Assembly (NCBI GenBank): GCA_009602735.1
Contig: WELA01009603.1
Span: 48,812 to 112,811, forward strand
From: Mesotaenium endlicherianum
Lineage: Eukaryota > Streptophyta > Zygnematophyceae > Zygnematales > Mesotaeniaceae
Length of the DNA stretch: 64,000 bases
Reading direction: 5' to 3'
The position numbers and the translations under genes are program-made. Shown piece after piece: positions 33,469 through 43,638 of the stretch. Numbering within the stretch: the first letter of the stretch is position 1; the number at the start of each line of letters is the position of its first letter. The notes under the pieces were generated by a model. That model did not search any database. It was given only the letters and a program-made list of their open reading frames with translations, and was not told where the DNA came from.

Positions 33469-36400
33469 TACCTAGTTGCTTCATTTGGAGGAGGAGCTTT
33501 GGTTGGTGATTCTTGTAGGAATGTAGAGAGGGTAGAAGGGAGAAGCAAGGATGATTTATAAATTGCTAAGGGCAGCAATAAACACGTTGATGCAAGCTAG
33601 CATCTCACTCTCTTGAATGAGGGAGGAGATGGGAAGTGAGAGGTGCTCCAAGAATTGTTAACTTGGACGCAACTAGAGTTTTGTAAGTCTTCTTTATAGT
33701 ATAAGAAGGTTGCCCAAGCATGGTATTGATATAAGTAATATAGAGCAGCCTTTGCTTGAGTATGGAGACATATGAGCATGATGAAAATATGGAGTTCACG
33801 CGGCTGGAATTTTCCTTGAAGATGCAAGCTCTTTGCTGTTAAGCACTTTCTTTGGGGGGGGGGCTTAGCATAGAGGTGTTGGTGGCTAGAAAGGACTATG
33901 TGCCCATCATTATTTCAGGTTGTCAATGAAGGTGGAGAGAATAGTAAGAGTAGGCAACCAGGGACTCTGCAAGCATGTGTACTTGCAAGTGTAGGAGCTT
34001 TGGCGGGCATAACACTCGCAAGCTGAAGAGGATCTCATGAGAAGCTCAAGAGAGTGCACCGGGGTGTTGCACAAAGTTGGCCAAGTATGTGGCCAGATTT
34101 GGGTTGCCTTGAATCGCTCCTATAGCCATTGGATATCCTACAACAGCCATGATGGAGCTTTGCACTTCATATGGATATTGAAGAAGCCTTGAGTGAAGAG
34201 AACCGCCGTGGAGAAGGCTTGGAGCAAGAAGACGTATTCCAGATTTTTCTTCAAAGAGGAGAGATGGAGATAGAGCCTTTCAAGTTCAGATTTCTCTTTT
34301 CTTATGGAGGAGAGTACTACGGAGTATATGGAGTTGAGAACTATGATGAAGACAAGCCAATGGTGTGGAAGATGAAGCAAGGTATGAAGTTGGTGCAAGA
34401 GGGCTAGTGCAAGAGATGTCTCCCACTTGAAGTGCGTGTGCCATTAGTTGTGTGATGGCATAGTTAAGGAGCAGATTTCTGGTGCATCTATGGAAGCTCT
34501 TCGTGTGAAAGTAGAGCACCAAAGCAAGCTGGGTTTAGTAGTAAGAAGTGTTATTGGGGTGACCACGGCTAGAGTGCACTCAAGAAGCTAAGCATGTGGA
34601 AGGAGTTGCGCAAAGAGAGTAGCCTACCCTCTAGTGCTTTAGTGCACGGGTCAAGTGAAGACCAAGGAGGAGTATGGTCAAGTGAAGATAGTGAAATAGG
34701 TGGAGGTAGATAAGACCACATGTAGCTATCTTCAGCCCGCTAGCAAGGAAGCGACGCGGGAAGGTGAAGGTGAAGGAGAAGCGCTTGTTTTGGTGACCTT
34801 GGCCCGGTCCTCGCATGGAGCAAGCGCGCCACCTAACAACCTTGGCGAGCGCGCATCGCCGGTGGAGCAAGTAGAGATGTATGATCCCCTTGCTCATATA
34901 TAGAGCAGACCCCAACTCCTCAAGTGAAGGAGCTCTTAGAGAATGAGCTCAAGAGAAGCCCGCGTGTACGACGAAGTGTGCGCGAGCACAATATGAGGTG
35001 CAAGCACTAAGAGAATGTGTGTATGCCCAAGTTCTGCAATTCTTTGAGGTGTTCCAAGTGTGTTTCTTGGAGCTTGGTGTAAAGGCTTACCTTCAAGAAG
35101 AGCTTGGAGTATGTGGGAGTAAACGTCTAGCCAAGAAGAAGAGTATGATGGAGTTTGGTAAACCACGAGCCAGCCTACGCGCTCGTGCCTTGTGAAGACT
35201 ACTATCGTTGCTTGATGGAGACTATGACTTTATGGATTTGAACCTATGAGGAGGAGACCAAGTCCTATGGGGCTGATATATCCTTCCTAAAATGGAGATA
35301 AATGACAAAGACTTTGGACATGAAGCTAGGAGAATCAGCGCCTATACAAGCAAGCAAGAGAAAGGCGTAATATCTGGACTTGGACACTCAAGTGGTAAGC
35401 GCGTTACCTTCACTATGAGGGGAGAAGTGCTACAGTTGTTTATAGTGCTTGTAAGCAAGGCCAAATCAATTCTTAGAGTTCATTTATAACTAAAAGATGT
35501 GAAGTGGAAAGAATTTTGAGAGCAATTGCTTGGAAGATACTCAAATCTAGCCATGTTTGATGGTTTTATGGGTACGCAAGCGCGAGGGTAAAAGTTGGCA
35601 GATTTTGGCTACTTTTTGCCTATTTAAGAGAGTGGCAAATAATTTTCCTCGGAGTCCTACTTGAGGTGATAGACCTGGTATAAGGCCAGCCCTGAATCAT
35701 AGCCAAGTTTCAGAATAAGGGGGTTTAAACGTGTGCCGTTTGTAGGCGCGGGAGCTTGATACGTGTTATACGCGTATGCGTCCTACAAGCATGAGGCAAA
35801 GTGACTATTTCAGTTAAAAGTTAGACTTTGATTGAAATTATGAAATTTTGTGGTGGGGCAGGTCTATGAGTTGAAAATAGAAAAAAACTAATTTATATAA
35901 TAAAAATATTAATTTAAGTTTTGACAGTGCAACATGGCGGTCTGCTCGACTGCCGTGGGAGCCACATTGAGGCAAGGCATAATCTAGTTTCATGGTCATA
36001 GGCTTGGAATCAGGAGTAACAAAGCATACCAGTGAGTTTAGAAGGGTGATACTATATAGATTACACAACTTTCAGGCTTAAAATGTCTGAAAAAGTCAAT
36101 GGGGTGCCACTTGGCGTGTTGAGAGGTCACCACGAGTCCCGCACACAAGTGAGAGAGTGCAATACCTATATAAAGAATTTGGCTTAGAGCTAGAGGTAGC
36201 TAAGGGTACTTGAAAGCTTAGGAACATTGTGGAGTCACGTTCAAGATGTAAACAGGTCAAAATCATAAGAGCACCACGAGACAGCCACATCACGCGACGT
36301 GGAGCTGCCACTTGTCCAAGAGGGCGAAGAATGAGTATTTTGGTGATTCCGCGGACTATTATGCATTGGATCCAGCTTTGGAGTATGTAGACATGATAGA

Positions 36401-36595
36401 GGGAGCATGTTACAGCCTTCAAGAAGATATTGGCCTACTTCAAGGCGAAGAAGTTGACGACGAAGATGCATTTGTGTTAGGAGACTCCATGTGTGAAGCT
36501 AATCTATAAGAGGAGCTTTCACTATGTGGAGCAAGTTTGGAGTAATGAGTATCATCCAGGAGCCTGTTCAAGACCTGCAACTTGTATTATATATG
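33469..36595 (+). other. LtrD interior, mostly unassigned
   Basis: About 3.1 kb. Bases 34640-35080 align with the GyB region after protease (compare 10730-11100), including a TATGATCCCCTTGCTCA block matching GyB's TCTGATCCCCTTGCTCA. Two short plus-strand frames stand out: 34171-34407 (78 codons, FLFSYGGEYYGVYGVENYDE) and 36312-36509 (65 codons, acidic). I recognise neither. The rest shows no coding signal I can name. Confidence 0.5.
36312..36509 (+). CDS. Small acidic ORF in LtrD, unknown
   Basis: 65 codons from ATG to stop, starting MSKRAKNEYFGDSADYYALD and rich in Asp/Glu toward the end (EEVDDEDAF). No family is recognised. It may be decayed element sequence or a captured fragment. It lies 87 bp before the solo GyB LTR. 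Its short length means it could be chance. Confidence 0.2.
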   Translation: MSKRAKNEYFGDSADYYALDPALEYVDMIEGACYSLQEDIGLLQGEEVDDEDAFVLGDSMCEANL

Positions 36596-37348
36596 TGTAA
36601 GGTCATAGGTTTATAAAGTGCATTTTTTGAGTTCCTTCAAGGTATGTTTTGATTGCATACTATTGTAAAAAGCATTTTTGTGGTCATTTTAGTATAAAGT
36701 TCATCGAATTTAATCAAGTATTGAGAGAGTTATGGATTTCCAAAGTTTAATTAATTTTGAGGTCGCTTGACGACTGTCCTTAATTCGCGGTGAGCGCGAC
36801 CGTCGGATTGACGGACAGCGTCAAGCGATCTAGGCCGTAAGAGTGAATTTGAACCTTGACGTAATTTCGGCTGACGCGAAGTGCTGACTAGGCCGATTGA
36901 CCTAAAAGTTTCGGATTGGCCTAGCGCGTCGAAGTTAGTATATCCTTGATATTTCCATGCATGCATGTGGGCGTCAGATCAACTCGACACGTCGGATGAG
37001 GCTGATCTGGCCTACTCACAAACATTGCGGAAGGGATGAGTTGACAAACACTTATAGAAATCCATTGCTGAGCGGCCCTCCCACCTAGGAGCGAGTGGTC
37101 GTCGCAAAAAACTATAAATAGGCATAACTTTTTCGTTTGTTATCAATTTTCACTTTCTGAATTTCTACGGGTTTGTAATGACAAGACCAATTATCCTAAG
37201 TCATTTGTGAGCACTTTCTTACTACTCAAATTTTTGAATAACTTTAATAAGCTTTCCTAGTGATATCGCTGCACTCTTTAGTAAGATTGGAACTAGTTCT
37301 ATTCCTCGTGAGTCACTACGCTTCCACTAGGGCACTTTGCCCCTTTCA
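36596..37348 (+). repeat. Solo GyB LTR inside LtrD
   Basis: 753 bp, TGTAAGGTCATAGG ... TTGCCCCTTTCA, a full GyB LTR with no adjacent GyB interior. Flanks read TATG on both sides (36592-36595 and 37349-37352), consistent with a target duplication. It was formed by recombination between the two LTRs of an inserted GyB, the usual origin of solo LTRs. Confidence 0.9.
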
Positions 37349-37446
37349 TATGTGTTTTTCTAGCGCATATGTAAGCTCGATTTGTCATATGAAGTCACTT
37401 ATGCTTAGTATGCGCCGAGGACTTCGCATCTTGAGGAGGGGGATGA
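37349..37446 (+). other. LtrD interior end with polypurine tract
   Basis: The remaining LtrD interior after the solo LTR. It ends in CTTGAGGAGGGGGATGA, a polypurine tract very like that of GyB. Confidence 0.7.
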
Positions 37447-38130
37447 TGTAAGGTTATGAAAGTGTAGTTTATGTTTTCCTAGCATTTTATGTGTATAAGT
37501 GTGATTTGAGAATAACTTTGGCCTTAATTTCACGTCATATGGACAAGTATTGAGAAAATTATTTCTTCTGGGAGTTTTTAGTGAGTTTTTGATGACACAG
37601 AGTTAGGTTAGTGGCGAGGACAAATTTCGGTTGGACTCTTGAAAGTAGGTCAATGAATCATGAGGGTTCCAAAAACTACGTACGACTACGTTGAGTGCCA
37701 AAGTCTCGTGGAATTTTTAGAAACTTTGTGAGGAGTTCGTGGTTTGTGTGGTACAATATTATAGAGTGATTGTTTGCGCGTGTGAGTGTGCTTGCTTGTC
37801 CAACTAGGGAAGGTCACCTACATGGAAGGAGCCATAGGAGAAGGTTCTGGAGGTAATTTGCTAGAGAGGACACTTAGAGTTAGAGCATAAATGAAAGCAC
37901 ATAGAGTAGGGGGAGCCTAATTAGTCTAGCCTAACCTTCTTATCTTTTCTTAATCAAGGGAGTTCTTTTCTACTCCTCTCATGTAGCCTCTAACTCTTGC
38001 AAGGATGGCATATCACCAGGCCACTCCACCTTGTGTATGCACCTAGGATAGATCCTCCTGCACGCTTCCACTCGTGAGTGAGGGTGCGTGAGTGTGTATG
38101 GACGCACTCTCGCACCCCTCTCCCGTTTCA
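37447..38130 (+). repeat. LtrD 3' LTR
   Basis: 684 bp, TGTAAGGTTATG ... CTCTCCCGTTTCA, collinear with 32743-33454. Confidence 0.85.
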
Positions 38131-39040
38131 CTAGCCGCCCGCCCCCACTAAAACCCTAAAATAGCAAGCAAAGGGCAGCGAGCTCGCCCCGACTAAAACT
38201 CTAAGCCAGCGAGCAAGAAACAGTCATTCCGCCCTCACTAAAATCCTAAAATAACAAACAAGGGGCTAGCAACCTTACCCTGACAAAAGGAAGCAAGGGG
38301 CACTACAGCAGCCAGCCCCAACTAAAACACTAAGACGACGAGCAAGGGGGTGGCAGCCTGCCCTCACTACAACCCTAAAACAGCGAGCAAGAGGCTGGCA
38401 GCCAGCCCCGACAAGAGCAAGCAAAAGGCACAACAGCAGCCAGCCCTAACTAAAATACTAAAACGGCGAGCAAGAGGCTGGCAGCCTGTCCTAACTAAAA
38501 TCCTAAAACAGCGAGCAAGGGGCTGAGAGCCAGCCCAAAGAAAAGCAAGCTCGGAGCTGGCAGCCAGCTCGAAAAAAGCAAGCAAGGGGCTGACAGCCAA
38601 CCCACACAAACGCAAGCAAGGGGCCGGCAGCCTACTCCCACTAAAACCCAAAAACAGCAAGCAAGGGGCAGCCAAGCCGCTCTCACTAAGACCCTAAAAT
38701 AGCAAGTTAGGGGCTAGCAGCTCGTCCTAACTTAACCTCTAAAACAGCAAGCAAGGGGTTGCAAGCCCGCCCCGACTACCACCCTAAAATAACAAGCAAT
38801 GAGCTGGCAGCTTGCCTCGAGAGGAGCAAGCACGAGGCTGGTAGGCAGCCCCTCCAAAACCAAGCAAGGGGCACACCAGCAAGCCCAAACTAATACCCTA
38901 AAATAACAAGCAAGGGGCAGCAAGCCCGCCCCGCCTAAATTCCTAAGACAGCAAGCAAAGGGATAGCAGCCAGCCCTACAAAAGAAAGCAAGGGGCTAGC
39001 AGCGAGCCCCATAAAAGCATGCAAGGGTTTCTTTTTGTGT
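38131..39040. repeat. GC-rich minisatellite, right part
   Basis: Degenerate tandem units built from AGCAAGCAAGGGGCTGGCAG and CCCCGACTAAAACCCTAAAA segments. It continues the repeat at 32600-32742 on the other side of LtrD. All frames give low-complexity Ala/Leu/Cys-rich translations, which I do not treat as genes. Confidence 0.85.
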
Positions 39041-41100
39041 TGCCTTGCTTCACACAAGATAGAAAAGAAGACAAACTTGTAAAACGATGCAGCATACAGG
39101 TAGCCGTAAGCGAGGGGACACACACAAGGAAGAACAAGAAAATAGCACAGAGAGCAAGCAGAAGAAACAAGCATAAAGATTGAGGCAGGCCAGAAAAGAT
39201 AGCAAAAAAGAGGGAAGGGAGGGGGGGGGGGGAAACGGACCAAATAAAGAACTTAGATGACAATGGGGTGTTAATAGGTGTAAGGGCTGCCGTCTTGCTC
39301 CTTCTAGTCTGCCCACGCCATTTACAGATACAAGAAATACATTGCATAAGTTCAAGTGACAAGCTAGAGCCAATGGCAGCCTAGCAAAGCACAATGATAA
39401 TGGAACACAGAGTAGCTTAAAATGTTTTGCATAATATAACATGATAAAAGCCAAGCAAACTACAGGGATCAATCACAAGAAAACGGATAAGAGACAATAG
39501 AGCAGATAAAACACGGCAAAATAACCAGAGCACAACACATATGAGAAGTGCACCAGAATATAAACTATAACACGATATATTAATGCCAAACCACGGCAAG
39601 AAGCACGCCATGACAACAAAGAAGCCAAGGCAACACGCGAGAGAGGGCAAGGAGGAGGGAGGAGGGAAAAGGGAGGAGGGATGGGCAAGGCACGTGTTCA
39701 ACGTATCGAGGACGCTTGCTTGTATATTAGCACGGGGGCTGCCTACTCAATTCTTGGTGTCTTGGCCTGCTTCACAATAGATAAAAACGCTAAGATGTAT
39801 GTAAAATGAAGCAGGCAGCTAGCGCTTGTCAACAAAACACAAAGACGCAAGCATAAGACAACAAGCTCGCACGCAAAAACACAACAAGTGCGCGGGAAAT
39901 TCACATGCACTCAGGCTAGAAAAAAGATACGTAGCAGGTCCTCTGCATCAATAGCACCAAAACTAAGAGCAAAAAATGTCATTTCACAACACAAACACAC
40001 AGGCCAAGAAAGGCGCAGTATAGCGTTCCCATACGAGCGCAAGGCAGGGCTAGTGTTAGGAGGCAGCTGCAGCAACAACACAATAGACGCAAGAAGCAAA
40101 TGACGCGGGCCATAAACGACAAACAAATCCACCCTGCCAAAATTGAGACCTGGAAAAAAGAAAAGGATGGAGCAACGGACCTGATGACATATAGGAGGAC
40201 ACTCATGCGTCGATAAGCGCCGCGAGCAAGGGCTGCCAACTTGCTCCTTTGGCTTCAAATGCTGAACACAAAAACGAACAAAAGGACCCATTTGGAAAAG
40301 AAAGGAGCAGGCAGTTTCACAAGACATGTACACGCCAGACACAAACAAGCAGTAGGTGCAAAACAGCAGCAGCTGACAACAATGGACGCAAACGCATCTT
40401 CGCAAGAAACAAACACGTTAGCAAAGCGTCAACAAGCGAGACAGGTGCACATCAAACTCTGACAGGATACGATAGTAGGCGTCAGCTGCACCACAAGTGC
40501 ACAAAAAGCAGCAGTGAAGAAAAGTGACGCATAAAGTGCCATTCAACAATACTTGCACCACCATGAAAAGGGCAGCAAGCTCTCCCACACGAGCGCAAAG
40601 GAAGAACAACAAGTTGCAAACACAAGCAGGACAAGTGTTGTTATACAACTAAGACAATGGCATAAAGACAAATGCAAGCCAGCAGGCCAAACAGATCTAG
40701 CCCGCGAAGAAAAGGAGCTGAAAAAAGATAAAAGGGGGGGGCAAGTGTGTCCTAATAAAAAATCGGAGAAGGGAGGGAGGGAGGGGGGAGGGGAGGGGGG
40801 GCGGAAGGACCTGATAATGGAGATGAAAGAGAGTGGCACGTGGAGAGGGCTAGGCTGCTGCCTTGCTCCTTGTGAACGTGGGCCTGCTTGACGCAAATTA
40901 GAAACACAAGATATCAACCTGCAATTGCTGACCTCTTCGAATGGTTACCACCATGTTTTGTTACATAAGCCTGCACCAATATGAACAGTTACACCAATGC
41001 TAAACATGATGAAAGCAAAATCAAGATTTCGTGCGCATGCCTATACCCTCCCACCATCCCCTCCTCCCATCTCCCCCCCCCCCACTTTTGACAAACTAAG
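39041..41100. repeat. Degenerate long tandem repeat with G-runs
   Basis: About four loose units of some 450-650 bp. Each has a purine-rich, G-run segment (39211-39232, 39643-39681, 40733-40741 and 40771-40801) followed by a GGGCTGCC...CTTGCTCCTT block (39283, 39738, 40229, 40850). A C-run at 41072-41083 lies beyond. No gene. It is upstream of the transposase on the minus strand. Confidence 0.6.
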
Positions 41101-42060
41101 AGACCTGGAGGGTGCCGGCTTTGATGCTGCAAGAGCCTACCTCTAAGATGAACCTCAATGTGGAGGGCAAGGAGAACAAACGCAGATGTCACCAACAACA
41201 AGACGATGGAGGAAAAAGATATCCAGTGTCAGAAATTGTACGCATGACAACTTTCACACATACTAGTTATCCACTTGTACAAAATCTACAAAATAACTAC
41301 TGCAATGCTAAACATGACGCAAGCAGGCCATTACACAGAAACAAAATAAACCTAAGGGATTAAGTGACAACAATAGCACAGAGAAGGTGGGGAGCTTCAG
41401 GGCCTGAAGGCTGAAACAATGTTGTCGTTGAAAGTGTCTCTACGCGGCCACGTCCTTGTGTCAAATCCCTGAAAGCATATGGAGCAACAAGGTGAACACA
41501 TTGTTATGCTTCTGTGCGCAAAATTAACATGGAAGAGCGTCGTGTAGAAACTAGCAATAGTACATCTTTGACACATTGAGAAAGTGGAACATAACAAAGG
41601 AAGAGCGAGCAAAGAGCAAGGTCAAAATGCGAGAAGTGGCAAACTTACTATCAATTGAAGAAGCTACATATAAGCAAGTGCTTTGCAAAATTGTTTATGT
41701 AGGTCACAGAAATTGCCTCAGAGGGTAAGTGCCTGTATTTGGTGCAACTAGCAGATGCAAGTGAAAGAATGGAGACAAAATTTTGGATGGCAAGAAAGTT
41801 GGTGGCAAATTTTGGTAAATTTTGAAAGTCGCGCCGTTGGTGCACCAACCAAGCAGGTGATTAACTTTCATATTTCAGTCTCGTCAATCCACAATGAAAC
41901 GTAACTCACGAGTGACAGATTTCCTACAACGCCAAACGTGCAAATGTCGCGGCGTTCCTTGGCGGCGCGCACGAGTTAAACAACTTTCGTACGCTTAGTT
42001 CGTGCGTACCGACTCAGTACGTTTAATTAAGCGTACGAGGGTCGGCCAGTATGGCGTACG
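41101..42060. other. hAT-1 right subterminal region
   Basis: No gene is recognised. The last 90 bases hold CGTACG three times, plus GCGTACC and AGTACGT, echoing the left end. It probably contains the transposase-binding motifs and the upstream region of the transposase gene. Confidence 0.6.
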
Positions 42061-42071
42061 GCGTAACCTTG
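42061..42071 (-). repeat. hAT-1 right terminal inverted repeat
   Basis: GCGTAACCTTG, the exact inverse of the left end. It is followed by target duplication GCCTGACA (42072-42079). Confidence 0.85.
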
Positions 42072-42079
42072 GCCTGACA

Positions 42080-42410
42080 GGCGGTGAGGGAAGTATTGTG
42101 GCTGAGAAGACTATTGGAGGACCTCGCATGTAACCAGCGGAAGCCCATTGTTATTTCTAGTGATAGTTGGAGCGGCATTGCACTAGGAAAGAATCCTGTT
42201 GAACATGCTAGAAGTAAGCACATAAAGATTCAGTATCATAAGTGTAGAGAGTGTGTACTTGATGGAAGTGTTGAGTTTAAGTATGTCAGAACTGATAAGA
42301 TGGTGGTTGGTGCTTTGACAAAGGCTATTCCTAGAGTAAAGCACAAATGGTGTGCTCAGATGTTCGGCCTAAAAGAGACTGTGAGCAAATGCAATAGGAT
42401 TGTGAGGGAG
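42080..42410 (+). pseudogene. C2 RNase H remnant, second part
   Basis: Continues the C2 RNase H after hAT-1. Landmarks are VREVLWLRRLLEDLAC, NPVEHARSKHIKIQYHKCRE and DKMVVGALTKAIPRVKHKW. It ends at a stop just before a short GTGAGGGAG purine tract and the 3' LTR. Confidence 0.9.
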
Positions 42411-42787
42411 TGAAGAAAATAAGCAGTCCTAGCTCCATTTGCTTGGCACGTGTGTTCACATGTGTGAAGAGTTGGTTGGAGTGTGTGGTCGGTTGAATCC
42501 AGTTGATGCTGGTTGAGAATGTTAATGTGTAGGGTTTTTGGTGATCACAACTGTCAATTTGTTTGAGGTAGGTAGGCAGCCGCCACTGTGAATATAAGAG
42601 GGCAGAACTGCTGTGCAAGAACACACTTGAAAGTAAGAGAAATGAGTTGAGCCAAGACCAAGAGGGTGCTCCTCCTAGTGTCGTGCATGTGGTGCTGTGT
42701 TGTGAATAAGTTGAGAGTAAGAGCATAGAGGAAAGATTGCCTTGCCAAGTGAATAGAGAGCGCAATGGCTGATGATGATAATCAACA
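42411..42787 (+). repeat. C2 3' LTR
   Basis: 377 bp, TGAAGAAAATAAGCAGTCC ... GATAATCAACA, collinear with 16901-17276. It is followed by TGTCT. Confidence 0.92.
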
Positions 42788-42792
42788 TGTCT

Positions 42793-43588
42793 CAACTTGG
42801 CTGCTTTATCTATTTGCATAGCAGCCTCAAATGTCTAGGGCTTTGAATCATTTATATATAGACCACCTCACTTTGAATTGTGTCCTTCTCTGCCATAGAC
42901 TCAGCCACGCTCACATACTCAACAAAGCCGAATCTAGCAGGTGGCACATTCTCGCTCCTGGACTGTCTAAGAGAACCATGGTTGTCCCCACTTGTGGATG
43001 CCTCTCCTCCTGTTGGTGATCTGGAGCTCCGCTCAGCTCCCTCTCTCGCTTTGGGCTCCCTACCTGCCAGTCTTTTAGATCTTCTTTCCTCTGGTGTTGC
43101 TCCTCCCCAAGATCCAGGACCTGTGCTTCTCCTCTTCTGTGCTGCCCCCCATTGAGGTCTAGGTCCTATTCTCTCTTCAATGAACTCGACCTAGTCATCT
43201 GAGTGAGAAGCAGCAAGCTCTTTCTAATGCTCCTCCTCAGCTTTAGCACTTGGGTGCAGCACATCACGAGGTTTCCGTGCTTCAGAAAGAAAATTTTCCT
43301 ATGCTGCAGTCTTAAACTGAGTCTAACCTCTCCTCCGCTCTTCTCCCTCTGGCACAAATTCTTTGTAGAGGCTCGTACTCTCAAGATCCAGCACCTTCTC
43401 GTTGAAGATTACATCTCTGCTCACAAACACTTTTAATGTTCTCACCTTCAGCAACCTGTATCCCTTCCTATTGGGGTCATAGCCCACCAACACACACTTC
43501 TCTGATTTAGGCTGCAGCTTATGTCCCCTTCTAAAGGAATGTGGGACCACGCCTTCGTCCCAAATACTCTCTACTCTTGCACCAAAAG
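42793..43588 (-). pseudogene. Copia C1, right part (integrase end and linker)
   Basis: Resumption of C1 after C2. On the minus strand, from 43588 down, it shows the integrase C-terminal blocks VPHSFRRGHKLQPKSEKC, GYDPNRKGYRLLKV and VFVSRDVIFNEKVLDLES, then the charged linker leading to RT. This is the same order as 20620-21400 of C2. It ends at the GyB LTR at 43589, with AAAAG at 43584-43588. Confidence 0.85.
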
Positions 43589-43638
43589 TGAAAGGGACAA
43601 AGTGCCCTAGTGGAAGCGTAGTGACTCACGAGGAAAAG

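Larger units (their letters stand above)
32743..38130 (+). mobile_element. LtrD, reduced gypsy-related LTR element
   Basis: Plus-strand element inserted in the GC-rich minisatellite of hAT-1. Its LTRs are 32743-33454 and 37447-38130, with a tRNA-Met-like primer-binding site after the first and a polypurine tract before the second. The interior, without the solo GyB LTR, is about 3.2 kb. It shows only patches similar to the GyB protease-RT linker (about 34640-35080). I see no gag zinc knuckle, RT active-site block or integrase. It is either a non-autonomous relative of GyB or a heavily decayed copy. A target duplication is not clear (CCGAC left, CTAGC right). LTRs differ by about 18% by eye, so it is old. 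Confidence 0.75.
22591..42071 (-). mobile_element. hAT-1, 19.5-kb hAT transposon with passengers
   Basis: Ends are CAAGGTTACGC (22591-22601) and its exact reverse complement GCGTAACCTTG (42061-42071), which fit the hAT 5'-YARNG consensus. Flanks are GCCTTACA (22583-22590) and GCCTGACA (42072-42079), an 8-bp duplication with one difference. C2 RNase H reads on across it. Several GTACGC/CGTACG motifs lie just inside both ends, as expected for transposase-binding repeats. The interior has a minus-strand transposase remnant (30104-32502), a six-unit tandem repeat, GC-rich and G-run arrays, and two inserted LTR elements (CopE and LtrD). Without the two inserts about 8.6 kb remain, still long for hAT. 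The transposase is defective. Confidence 0.85.
16901..42787 (+). mobile_element. Copia C2, full-length span, split by hAT-1
   Basis: Plus-strand Ty1/copia element (CopC) inserted into C1 in opposite orientation. Its LTRs are 16901-17276 and 42411-42787. The flanks TTTCT (16896-16900) and TGTCT (42788-42792) are a 5-bp duplication with one difference, and C1 reads on across it. Internal order is gag, protease, integrase, RT, RNase H, as in copia. It carries a 1.18-kb insertion at 17995-19172 and hAT-1 at 22591-42071. LTRs differ by roughly 12% by eye, so it is old. The coding parts are broken at many points. Confidence 0.9.

Noticed and set aside
34171-34407. Possible host gene exon in LtrD
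   Set aside because: The frame is short, without recognised domain or splice context; kept only as part of the unassigned LtrD interior.
38131-39040. CCCTAAAA motifs resembling plant telomere repeat
   Set aside because: They occur once per longer minisatellite unit, not in head-to-tail 7-bp tandem arrays, so this is not telomeric DNA.
38976-40917. Several Cys/Leu-rich open frames on the minus strand
   Set aside because: They are translations of low-complexity G-run and minisatellite DNA, with no domain and no conservation between units.
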